A stretch of DNA of 8,429 nucleotides from CAZFUY01 sp964522445. Its GTDB lineage: Bacteria > Pseudomonadota > Gammaproteobacteria > SZUA-229. Shown in pieces: positions 1 through 5,165 of this stretch. Positions within the stretch are counted from its first letter, which is position 1. Each line of letters begins with the position of its first letter. Location: positions 1 through 8,429 of the forward strand of contig CAZFUY010000113.1 in the NCBI GenBank assembly GCA_964522445.1, read 5' to 3'. The translations under genes and the position numbers were made by a program. The notes below the pieces were generated by a model. The model was not told the DNA's origin, did no database searches, and saw nothing but the letters and a program-made list of their open reading frames with translations.

Positions 1-273
1 ATTCACCGGCACAACACCCTCACTATTAAACTTACTCCTATTTCCCACCACCCAAACCAGTTCAGACCTTGAACGACTTCTTATCCAGAAACAACTCACA
101 GCGGTACTTTTTGATGCGGTTTTTCTTAATAATTTTTTTACGGCATTTAGCCCTTCATTGGTAATAACTGTTTGCCAGGTATTATCGCCAATACGATTCG
201 CAAAGCTATCCAGTACTCTTCTGGTTCTATTCAGTGCTTTTTTTTCACACTGGGAGATAAAGGTCACCATCAT
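1..273 (-). CDS. cas3: Cas2-3 fusion protein, type I-F CRISPR (N-terminal part, runs off the left edge)
   Basis: This is the first 91 codons of the type I-F Cas2-3 fusion, an adaptation and interference protein that joins a Cas2 domain to a Cas3 HD nuclease and helicase. Only the Cas2-like part lies in the window. I translated it by hand from the tandem ATGATG at 273-268. It reads MMVTFISQC, then RRVLDSFANRIGDNTWQT, a KKLLRKTA stretch and ELVWVVGNRSKFN. These match the usual Cas3f N-terminus (a short strand ending SQC, then TRRILDQFAERxGxRTWQT, then LLWIVG). The first ATG gives the family's usual spacing to SQC. AAAGGGTG lies just upstream as a possible ribosome binding site. The start overlaps the stop of the preceding Fic-derived frame (AAATGATGG), which suggests translational coupling. 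The frame is open to base 1. The family call is strong; whether the full protein is intact cannot be seen. Confidence 0.88.
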   Translation of the reverse strand, partial: MMVTFISQCEKKALNRTRRVLDSFANRIGDNTWQTVITNEGLNAVKKLLRKTASKSTAVSCFWIRSRSRSELVWVVGNRSKFNSEGVVPVN

Positions 274-676
274 TTGGTGTCACCCTTTCTTTTTTGTATG
301 CTTTTTTTATTACTGGATAACTTTGCCAGGGCGGTAAAAATCAACTCAACTTCGGTCAGGGGCTGTGCATAATTTGCCATTGCATCCTGCATCATTTCAA
401 CCACACCATCTAAATTGCCATCAGCGGGAACAAGACCGCTAATATCCAGGCCAGACCATTTGGTTATAGGTAATCTGACCTGATCATACACTAACTTCTC
501 ACCCTCAATTTTACTCACTTAACCATGTCCTCAGTCAGAGTGCGAAGATGCGCTTCATTGCGTAATTCAAAACCAGACACCTCCATTTTTCCTGGCAACC
601 TTCCCTGTTCCCGTGAAATCCGTACAAGTAGTTTGCAGGAGAATGAGGGGCAATCTGGTTTATCCCATAGATACAT
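270..676 (-). pseudogene. Fic-family protein remnant (DUF4172 N-terminal domain only), frameshifted and truncated
   Basis: Two consecutive minus-strand frames together spell a degraded DUF4172 domain, the N-terminal domain of a class of Fic AMP-transferases. Frame one (676-515, 53 aa, starts MYLWDKPD) contains ISREQGRLPGKMEVSGFELR and ends LRTLTEDMVK. Frame two (518-270, 82 aa, GTG start) continues SKIEGEKLVYDQVR, LDISGLVPADGNLDGVVEMM and YAQPLTE. The order and spacing fit one ancestral gene broken by loss of one base at about 515-518. Frame one also looks shortened around SFSCKLLVR, where intact relatives carry a longer segment. After PLTE the similarity stops, and the Fic catalytic core (HPFxxGNGR) is absent, so it cannot be an active AMP-transferase. 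A GGAG site precedes the first ATG (689-686). The fragment lies between cas1 and cas2-3. The identification rests on remembered family motifs and a hand translation. Confidence 0.72.
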
Positions 677-774
677 TTTTTAATCTCCGTATATTATGTG
701 GTTATAATATTTGTTATTCTCCGCACAGCCACTGTAAATAATCTTTTTTAAGGGCATTAAGATACTGAAATTTC
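677..774 (-). other. Spacer between cas1 and the Fic remnant with two tiny overlapping frames
   Basis: This short stretch holds no recognised gene. One frame (778-680, 32 aa, starts MRNFSILMPL) begins with an ATG overlapping the cas1 stop as ATGA. It ends three bases before the ATG of the Fic remnant. A second frame (788-714, 24 aa, GTG start) reads YEKFQYLNALKKDYLQWLCG, which has a more protein-like composition and may be the tail of a lost gene. I cannot assign either to a family. They may simply be debris from the event that placed the Fic gene here. Confidence 0.25.
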
Positions 775-1737
775 TCATAATACCTCACCTTTACTTTGAT
801 GATGCTTTAAAGCAATAAGCTTGACCTGATCAAACATAAAATCCAGCGCTTTATGATCTGTGAATGCCTGCAAACATTGCTGGCGAAATTCCTGTTCGGT
901 GGCTTTTTCTTTTGCACAAATAAATGCCCATGGCAGAACAAGCGTATCTTTAATTAAATCGGCCACGTCAAATACCAAAGCACCGCGGCGTGTTTTGCCA
1001 TGCATTACGGCAAAACCGTGGGGAATACCCAGCACCCATAATGTTGTTGCTGCTAAACCATAGGCCAGATAATTGCCGTGATTTAAAAAATCATTGGCAA
1101 TGTCTGTTGATTCCCTTTCTCTAACAAAACCACTTTGCTTAGTTTTATTGGCAGCAATTTTATAAAGTTTTTTGGTTAGTTCAGCTTCTATCTGTAATAA
1201 ATTACTTACTTTTTCAGCCTTTTCTATTCGCTTACTCATATTAAGTAATGAATCTGAAATATCTTTATTATTTATGTCAAAACCTTCAGTTTTTAAATCT
1301 CGATCTTTTGACCAGACTTGCTGCATAAATTTAATACGTGCAGTTTGAAACTGTTTGGCAGCCTGTAATCTTTTTTCATCATCAAACCAGAATTTCATCC
1401 AGCCCTGAATATATTCAGTTGGACGATATTCACTTTGCGGAGTCATCCATTCAATTTCTGCTGCCTGAAATAATGGCGTTGCTCCACCACCACAGAAACC
1501 AACCAAAACACCAGCACTTGCCAGCATCCGCATAGCGGCTTGCGTAATGGAAGTACCTGTACCCAGCAATATGGCTGTGGTGTTTGCAATGGGTATATTC
1601 CAGTACTGGTTTTCATTTTTTGCTTCGGTTAAATACAATACCCTGCCATCTTTTTGCATTACCCGACACATTTCCAGGTAATATATATTGGCTCGCTTTG
1701 AATGCAGTATGGATTTTAAGTCTGTTAGTTGTTCCAT
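775..1737 (-). CDS. cas1: CRISPR-associated endonuclease Cas1, type I-F
   Basis: This is the integrase of CRISPR adaptation, which with Cas2 (here fused to Cas3) inserts new spacers at the leader end of an array. At 320 aa it is close to the usual Cas1f length. The subtype shows in the N-terminal segment: LHSKRANIYYLE at 11-22, NTTAILLGTGTSIT at 52-65, and GVLVGFCGGGATPLF at 76-90. The C-terminal segment contains FLNHGNYLAYG at 217-227. Catalytic metal ligands can be placed by motif: E184 in LLQIEAE, H246 in AVMHGKTRRG, and D260 with D257 in VFDVADLIKD. All are present, so the protein looks active. It starts with ATG, but the upstream bases give only a poor Shine-Dalgarno match. The 70-base gap to the HIRAN gene holds no promoter I could place with confidence. 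Downstream it is separated from cas2-3 by a broken Fic gene, which is unusual. Confidence 0.95.
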   Translation of the reverse strand: MEQLTDLKSILHSKRANIYYLEMCRVMQKDGRVLYLTEAKNENQYWNIPIANTTAILLGTGTSITQAAMRMLASAGVLVGFCGGGATPLFQAAEIEWMTPQSEYRPTEYIQGWMKFWFDDEKRLQAAKQFQTARIKFMQQVWSKDRDLKTEGFDINNKDISDSLLNMSKRIEKAEKVSNLLQIEAELTKKLYKIAANKTKQSGFVRERESTDIANDFLNHGNYLAYGLAATTLWVLGIPHGFAVMHGKTRRGALVFDVADLIKDTLVLPWAFICAKEKATEQEFRQQCLQAFTDHKALDFMFDQVKLIALKHHQSKGEVL

Positions 1738-1807
1738 ATTTTATTTTTTCACTACTGTCCAGAATAATTGTGTAAAACTGCAACACATGAATTAAAATAG
1801 TATTTTT

Positions 1808-2221
1808 TCATATCGACATCAGCTGCTGTTTAAGAAAAACATTCACACTTATACGTTCCCAGACTGAAGCTGAATTTTGTAGGTGTTTAATTTCTGCTGT
1901 AAGTTTTTGCCCTCGTTGTAACATTTGTATCAGCGTTTTATTTTCACGGCGGGGGATATAACCCAGTTTTGAATTTTTCCAGTACACGGCAATGGCGTTG
2001 TGATCATATTTATTTTGTGGCTCTGCTTGCAGGGTTAAGCTATCGCCTATGTTCATTTGTGTAAAAATATTTTCTGCCTGATAATATTGAAATCCCGCAA
2101 TGGCTGATTGCTGTAGCAGAATGTCGGTAGCAGGTTGTACGTTATTTATTACTTTTGCTTTTACTGCTATGGGTAAGAAGCCCAGGCCTATTACTGTTTT
2201 TATAAAACTACGACGTGACAT
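1808..2221 (-). CDS. HIRAN-domain protein with twin-arginine signal peptide
   Basis: This small 137-aa protein is predicted to be exported by the Tat pathway. It begins MSRRSFIKTVIGLGF: a twin-arginine motif (S-R-R-S-F-I-K), a hydrophobic stretch, then AVKAK as a likely cleavage site near residue 22. The mature part carries a HIRAN domain (about residues 43-115), visible as AGFQYYQA, LTLQAEPQNKYDHNAIAVYW and KLGYIPRRENKTLIQML. HIRAN domains are best known as DNA-end or single-strand binding modules in Rad5/HLTF-type helicases, so an exported copy is odd. Free-standing bacterial HIRAN proteins occur, and their function is not established. I chose the ATG at 2221 over an upstream TTG at 2281 because a strong AAGGAGAG lies five bases before it and the signal peptide then starts properly. 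It lies between the WYL regulator and cas1 on the same strand; a functional link to CRISPR is inference. Confidence 0.8.
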   Translation of the reverse strand: MSRRSFIKTVIGLGFLPIAVKAKVINNVQPATDILLQQSAIAGFQYYQAENIFTQMNIGDSLTLQAEPQNKYDHNAIAVYWKNSKLGYIPRRENKTLIQMLQRGQKLTAEIKHLQNSASVWERISVNVFLKQQLMSI

Positions 2222-2226
2222 GCTGG

Positions 2227-2234
2227 CTCTCCTT
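2227..2234 (-). promoter_or_regulatory. Ribosome binding site that fixes the HIRAN gene start
   Basis: AAGGAGAG on the minus strand stands five bases upstream of the ATG at 2221. It is the best Shine-Dalgarno match in the left half of the window. It argues for the shorter start directly before the twin-arginine signal rather than the TTG 60 bases upstream. Confidence 0.75.
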
Positions 2235-2285
2235 TTATAATTTAAATTTAATTTCCTGTTTATACTCGTTATCTGTCTCAAAACA

Positions 2286-2453
2286 TGAGAATCCTTTAGA
2301 TAATTTTATTAGTTTAAGAAAAAGCTGATTACAGGTTCTGCCTGAAAGTGATGTTTAAAATTAAAGCCCCCTCACCCTAACCCTCACCCTAACCCTCTCC
2401 CCCAGGAGAGGGGATTTATAGTGAGAATCTCTCAAACAATTTTATTAATTTAA
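2286..2453. repeat. Imperfect 32-bp direct repeat pair flanking the first REP-like hairpin
   Basis: Two copies (2286-2317 and 2422-2453) share TGAGAATC, an eight-base variable stretch, then AATTTTATTARTTTAA, at identical spacing; I count 26 of 32 matching bases. Each copy is followed by a CTCTCC/GGAGAG hairpin. The 2286-2500 stretch therefore looks like an old tandem duplication of one unit, with the second copy shortened. Confidence 0.6.
2369..2413. repeat. REP-like element, copy 1: CCCTCACCCTAA doublet plus hairpin
   Basis: A 12-base unit CCCTCACCCTAA occurs twice head to tail (2369-2380, 2381-2392). A perfect 8-bp stem follows: CCCTCTCC at 2393-2400, loop CCCA, GGAGAGGG at 2405-2412. Elements built on CCCTCACCCTAACCCTCTCCC with a GGGAGAGG partner are widely dispersed between genes in proteobacteria. 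There is no T-tract on either side, so it is not a clear intrinsic terminator, though the hairpin could protect transcript ends. It lies in the gap between the WYL gene and the HIRAN gene. Confidence 0.75.
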
Positions 2454-2463
2454 AAAGGATCTA

Positions 2464-2496
2464 CTTACCCTAACTCTCTCCCCCTGGAGAGGGGAT
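2464..2496. repeat. REP-like element, copy 2: shorter hairpin
   Basis: A diverged second copy reads TTACCCTAACTCTCTCC followed by CCCTGGAGAGGGGATT. CTCTCC at 2476-2481 pairs with GGAGAG at 2486-2491 around a four-base loop. It ends about 20 bases from the stop of the WYL gene. Like copy 1 it lacks a T-tract. Confidence 0.65.
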
Positions 2497-2515
2497 TTAT
2501 GGGATGGTTTAAATA

Positions 2516-3478
2516 TTATTTTTTATATATCTTAGCCATTTGGTTTATTTCCTGTTTTACTGCCTGTTTTAAACTGGCTGGTTTTATAACTTCTATTTCT
2601 GCTCCATATTTCAAAATATCCATTATTAATTCGGTGGGGTTGTGATAAGGCAGTGTTATTTGGTAAGCGCCATTTTCCAGCCATTCTCCTGTTTGCTGTG
2701 GATGCCATTGTTCTTCGGCCAACCAGCGGGCAAGTTTTGGGCTGGCTTTAAGCACGGCGAGTTTATCGGCTTTGCCTGCAAATATTCCATAGGCGCTGGC
2801 GTAGTGTTGATTGAGTTTATTTTCGCTGATTTTTTTACTGGCCTGTTTAAGCACTTTTATCTGGCTAATGCGATCAATGGCAAAGGTTCTAAAATCTTTT
2901 TTCTGATGACACCAGGCATCCAGATACCAGTTATCTCGGTAGTGACTTAATCTTTGCGGTGAGATTCTGCGTTCACTTTGCTGGTTATTGCTGCGCCCGG
3001 TATATTGAATATTGGCCTGCTGATGATTAAGCACACAGCTGGCTACATGACGAAAAGTTTTGTTCTGTTGCTTACGCTGCCCTATGCCCAGTATGCGAAT
3101 ACTTCTAAATACCTTGCTGGGATCAAGCCCCTGTTTCTGTAAGATTTTTTCAATACGTTTGCGCAACGGTTGTATTTGCTGGCTGATTAAACCCGGTTTA
3201 ATTTCAGCAATCATCTGGTGAATGGCGAGTAGTGCATAGAGTTCTTCATGATTAAACCACAGGCCGGGCAGTTCATAATGGTGACTATTTTTCTGGTAGG
3301 CAACACCCTGTTCACTGGTTTCTATGGGCGCATAGAGCACATCTCGCATTAGATTGATAAGACGATAAACAGAGGCTCTTGAGCATTCCAGTTCACGCAT
3401 TACAAAATCAATCGTTAAGGGGTAACGATTATTTTTTAGCAGGCGGTCTAGCTGATAAATCCGATCAAACTTATCCAT
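2516..3478 (-). CDS. WYL-domain transcriptional regulator (HTH-WYL-WCX)
   Basis: This 320-aa protein has the architecture of WYL regulators that control defence loci such as BREX and CBASS and have been linked to CRISPR control. An N-terminal winged helix-turn-helix spans about residues 5-58 (LTIDFVMRELECSRASVYRL as recognition region). A linker helix region follows. The WYL domain covers about 140-210, with the signature D-N-W-Y-L-D at 182-187 and FRTFAIDRI at 196-204. A WCX-type C-terminal domain covers about 235-315. WYL domains sense a ligand, often nucleic acid or nucleotide; the ligand here is unknown. The ATG at 3478 is preceded by CAGGGAT, a moderate ribosome binding site that is also the right half of a perfect inverted repeat, which suggests autoregulation. 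It is the first intact gene of a same-strand run leading to HIRAN and cas1, but a 294-base gap with hairpins separates it from them, so shared control is inference. Confidence 0.88.
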   Translation of the reverse strand: MDKFDRIYQLDRLLKNNRYPLTIDFVMRELECSRASVYRLINLMRDVLYAPIETSEQGVAYQKNSHHYELPGLWFNHEELYALLAIHQMIAEIKPGLISQQIQPLRKRIEKILQKQGLDPSKVFRSIRILGIGQRKQQNKTFRHVASCVLNHQQANIQYTGRSNNQQSERRISPQRLSHYRDNWYLDAWCHQKKDFRTFAIDRISQIKVLKQASKKISENKLNQHYASAYGIFAGKADKLAVLKASPKLARWLAEEQWHPQQTGEWLENGAYQITLPYHNPTELIMDILKYGAEIEVIKPASLKQAVKQEINQMAKIYKK

Positions 3479-3482
3479 TTAT

Positions 3483-3505
3483 TATCCCTGTTAATATCAG
3501 GGATA
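3483..3505. promoter_or_regulatory. Perfect 8-7-8 inverted repeat before the WYL gene, candidate operator
   Basis: TATCCCTG at 3483-3490 and CAGGGATA at 3498-3505 are exact reverse complements around the spacer TTAATAT. The site starts five bases upstream of the WYL ATG and covers its ribosome binding region, so protein bound there would block transcription or translation start. WYL repressors of the BrxR/CapW type bind inverted repeats at their own promoters, which supports an autoregulatory operator. I found no second full copy before HIRAN or cas1. Confidence 0.55.
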
Positions 3506-3583
3506 TTGCCATATTATTTTTTATGCGTATATGAATTGAGAGCGTTGTATGAGAGAAAATTATTTTAATAGAACCTGTTTCAT

Positions 3584-3672
3584 CGCCATTCCTGCATGCT
3601 TCTAGCAGAAATCTCGCATATTTACTGGCTTTAGGCCACTGGATTCCGGCTTAAAAGCATGCAGGGATGACG
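3584..3672. repeat. Small inverted-repeat (MITE- or REP-like) element
   Basis: The left arm CGCCATTCCTGCATGCTT (3584-3601) matches the reverse complement of the right arm (3655-3672) at 16 of 18 positions, including a perfect 11-bp core CCTGCATGCTT. The inside includes TTAGGCCACTGGATTCCGG. The form (CATTCCTGCATGC ... GCATGCAGGGATGACG) resembles dispersed intergenic repeats I recall from gammaproteobacteria. No coding sequence lies inside, so if mobile it would depend on a transposase elsewhere. It abuts the truncated end of the nucleotidyltransferase remnant. Confidence 0.65.
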
Positions 3673-3726
3673 GGATTTGTTTCGTACAAAGGTCTCGAAT
3701 TGCTTTTTACAGGCAGGGGATCTGGC

Positions 3727-3874
3727 ACTCTGGTTATTATATTCATCTTCAAATGGAAAGAGTTTTATTACAAAAATATCAATGGGTGTTCACTGCTAAA
3801 CCACCCGCAACCAGATAACACACACCTGCATCATTGAGCAACTGGGAAATACATTCTAATGTAGCAAGTTTCAT
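3727..3874 (-). pseudogene. Nucleotidyltransferase remnant (AbiEii/MNT-like), internally deleted and truncated
   Basis: A minus-strand frame from ATG at 3874 encodes 31 aa. It includes LATLECISQLLNDAGVCYLV then AGGLAVNTH, which matches the N-terminus of small nucleotidyltransferases of the AbiEii/MNT group (typically YLVAGGLAVNxHG, followed by a DxD active site). It stops at 3779, before the catalytic aspartates. The overlapping frame continues at once with IDIFVIKLFPFEDEYNNQS (3783-3727), which resembles the later strand-and-turn of the same family (IDxFVxxPFxFxxEY). The simplest reading is a gene that lost its middle by deletion and was then cut at its 3' end near the inverted-repeat element. 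Intact relatives are toxins or accessory defence enzymes; this copy cannot be active. The identification rests on remembered motifs. Confidence 0.6.
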
Positions 3875-4004
3875 AGTTTTAGCTTAGCTATTTACCTTGA
3901 TGAATATAGCGGTTGTGTTAGCGGCTACAGTTCTTTTGACTTGCGAAACAGGCAATAAACCAGTAACTTACGCGCTCTATTTCCAATGTCTTGAAGTTAT
4001 TCCC
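3875..4004. other. Intergenic leader of the xseB-ispA-dxs operon
   Basis: This stretch separates the accessory region from the housekeeping operon. A TTGACT hexamer at 3936-3941 looks like a -35 element, but no good -10 box lies 16-18 bases after it, so I do not assign a promoter. A small perfect palindrome TAGCT-T-AGCTA lies at 3880-3890. A frame open from 3897 continues into xseB, but its first 36 codons look non-native. Confidence 0.35.
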
Positions 4005-4238
4005 ATGGCACGAAAATCTACCGTAAATTTTGAAAAATCACTGACCGAGCTGGAGCTGCTGGTCGAAGATATGGAAAATGGTGATTTATCTCTTGAAGAT
4101 GCGCTAAAACACTTTGAAAAAGGCATTGGTCTGGCATCAAACTGTCAACAGGCTTTACAAAAAGCCGAACAGAAAGTGCAACAACTTGTTGAGAAAAACG
4201 GCGAACTTCTTGAAAAGCCCTTAGATATTAATGAATAA
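4005..4238 (+). CDS. xseB: Exodeoxyribonuclease VII small subunit
   Basis: This is the small subunit of exonuclease VII, which binds the XseA large subunit in several copies to degrade single-stranded DNA in both directions to short oligonucleotides. The 77-aa protein has the family pattern: VNFEKSLTELELLVEDMENG (residues 7-26), DLSLEDALKHFEKGIGLA (27-44), then a helical stretch LQKAEQKVQQLVE. It has only alpha-helical, coiled-coil-like character and no catalytic residues, as expected. I chose the ATG at 4005 because it gives the usual length of about 80 aa; an upstream TTG at 3897 would add 36 unlike residues. The Shine-Dalgarno match is poor. It is first in a tight plus-strand operon, with 15 bases to ispA, the normal gammaproteobacterial order. 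Confidence 0.93.
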   Translation: MARKSTVNFEKSLTELELLVEDMENGDLSLEDALKHFEKGIGLASNCQQALQKAEQKVQQLVEKNGELLEKPLDINE

Positions 4239-4253
4239 ACCTGCTGTTAACTA

Positions 4254-5159
4254 ATGCCTAATACTTCTTCTTTCAAGCAAATACTTAGTAGCTTTTGCAG
4301 TCGTGTTGATACCGCACTGGATAGCTGGTTACCTCAGCCATCAGGCCCTGAAGCTCATTTGCAAAAGGCTATGCGCTATTCAGTTATTGGTGGTGGCGGC
4401 AAGCGTGTGCGCCCGGTTCTGGTTTATGCTGCGGGTCAGGCACTCAATATCGATCTGGATAAATTAGATGCCTGCGCCTGTGCAGTTGAAATCATTCATG
4501 CCTATTCACTTATTCATGATGATTTACCGGCAATGGATGATGATGATTTACGTCGTGGCAGACCCACCTGTCACAAAGCTTTTGATGACGCAACAGCCAT
4601 TCTTGCAGGTGATGCGCTACAGGCCATGGCCTTTGAAATACTGGCAAAAGATAAACACATGGGCTGCGATGCATCCGCTCGAATTGATATGATTCGGTTG
4701 CTGGCCGAAGCCAGTGGCTCTGTTGGTATGGCAGGCGGACAGGCCATAGACCTTGCCGCTGTTGGCCAACAGCTTAGCCTTGATGAGCTGGAAAATATGC
4801 ACTGTTTAAAAACCGGCGCACTTATTCGTGCCAGTGTTTTGCTCGGCGCTATGTGCAGCTCACAGGTGGATGCTAAAATTTTACACCGGCTGGATAACTA
4901 CGCCCATTGCGTTGGTCTGGCATTTCAGATTCATGATGATGTACTGGATGTTATTGCCGACACTGAAACACTAGGCAAACCCCAGGGTTCAGACCAACAA
5001 CAAAATAAGCCTACCTACCCAGCATTACTGGGGCTGGATGGCGCACGCAAAAGAGCAATGGAGCTTCATCAACAGGCACTAGCTGCTTTGGATGTTTTTG
5101 GTAATTCAGCAGATACATTAAGAACGCTATCCGCCTATATTGTAGAAAGAGAACACTGA
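4254..5159 (+). CDS. ispA: Farnesyl diphosphate synthase (geranyltranstransferase)
   Basis: This cytosolic prenyltransferase condenses dimethylallyl or geranyl diphosphate with isopentenyl diphosphate to give farnesyl diphosphate, the precursor of undecaprenyl phosphate and quinone side chains. The 301-aa length matches the E. coli enzyme (299 aa). GGGGKRVRP at 46-54 binds the diphosphate. The first aspartate-rich motif is DDLPAMD at 89-95 (DDxxxxD, the bacterial type), followed by RRGRPTCH. KTGALIRAS lies at 187-194. The second aspartate-rich motif is DDVLD at 228-232, inside FQIHDDVLDV. All metal ligands are present. It sits 15 bases after xseB and six bases before dxs, so flux from Dxs and IspA is probably co-expressed. 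The ATG has only a weak ribosome binding site, which suggests translation coupled to xseB. Confidence 0.96.
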   Translation: MPNTSSFKQILSSFCSRVDTALDSWLPQPSGPEAHLQKAMRYSVIGGGGKRVRPVLVYAAGQALNIDLDKLDACACAVEIIHAYSLIHDDLPAMDDDDLRRGRPTCHKAFDDATAILAGDALQAMAFEILAKDKHMGCDASARIDMIRLLAEASGSVGMAGGQAIDLAAVGQQLSLDELENMHCLKTGALIRASVLLGAMCSSQVDAKILHRLDNYAHCVGLAFQIHDDVLDVIADTETLGKPQGSDQQQNKPTYPALLGLDGARKRAMELHQQALAALDVFGNSADTLRTLSAYIVEREH

Positions 5160-5165
5160 GTTTAT

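Noticed and set aside
172..372. Plus-strand 66-codon open frame
   Set aside because: It is antisense to the cas2-3 start and Fic remnant, both of which have clear family motifs.
2369..2400. Telomere-like CCCTAA repeats
   Set aside because: Only two units occur, directly attached to a REP-like hairpin in an internal bacterial gap; this is a dispersed repeat, not a chromosome end.
2393..2412. Intrinsic terminator
   Set aside because: The stem is strong, but no T-run follows on either strand.
2642..2950. Plus-strand 102-codon open frame
   Set aside because: It lies wholly antisense to the well-supported WYL gene and its translation shows no family pattern.
1..4004. CRISPR array
   Set aside because: No regularly spaced direct repeats of 28-bp type I-F kind are visible; the array is expected beyond the left edge.
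3897..4004. N-terminal extension of XseB from a TTG start
   Set aside because: The extra 36 residues do not resemble XseB and would exceed the family's length; the ATG at 4005 fits exactly.
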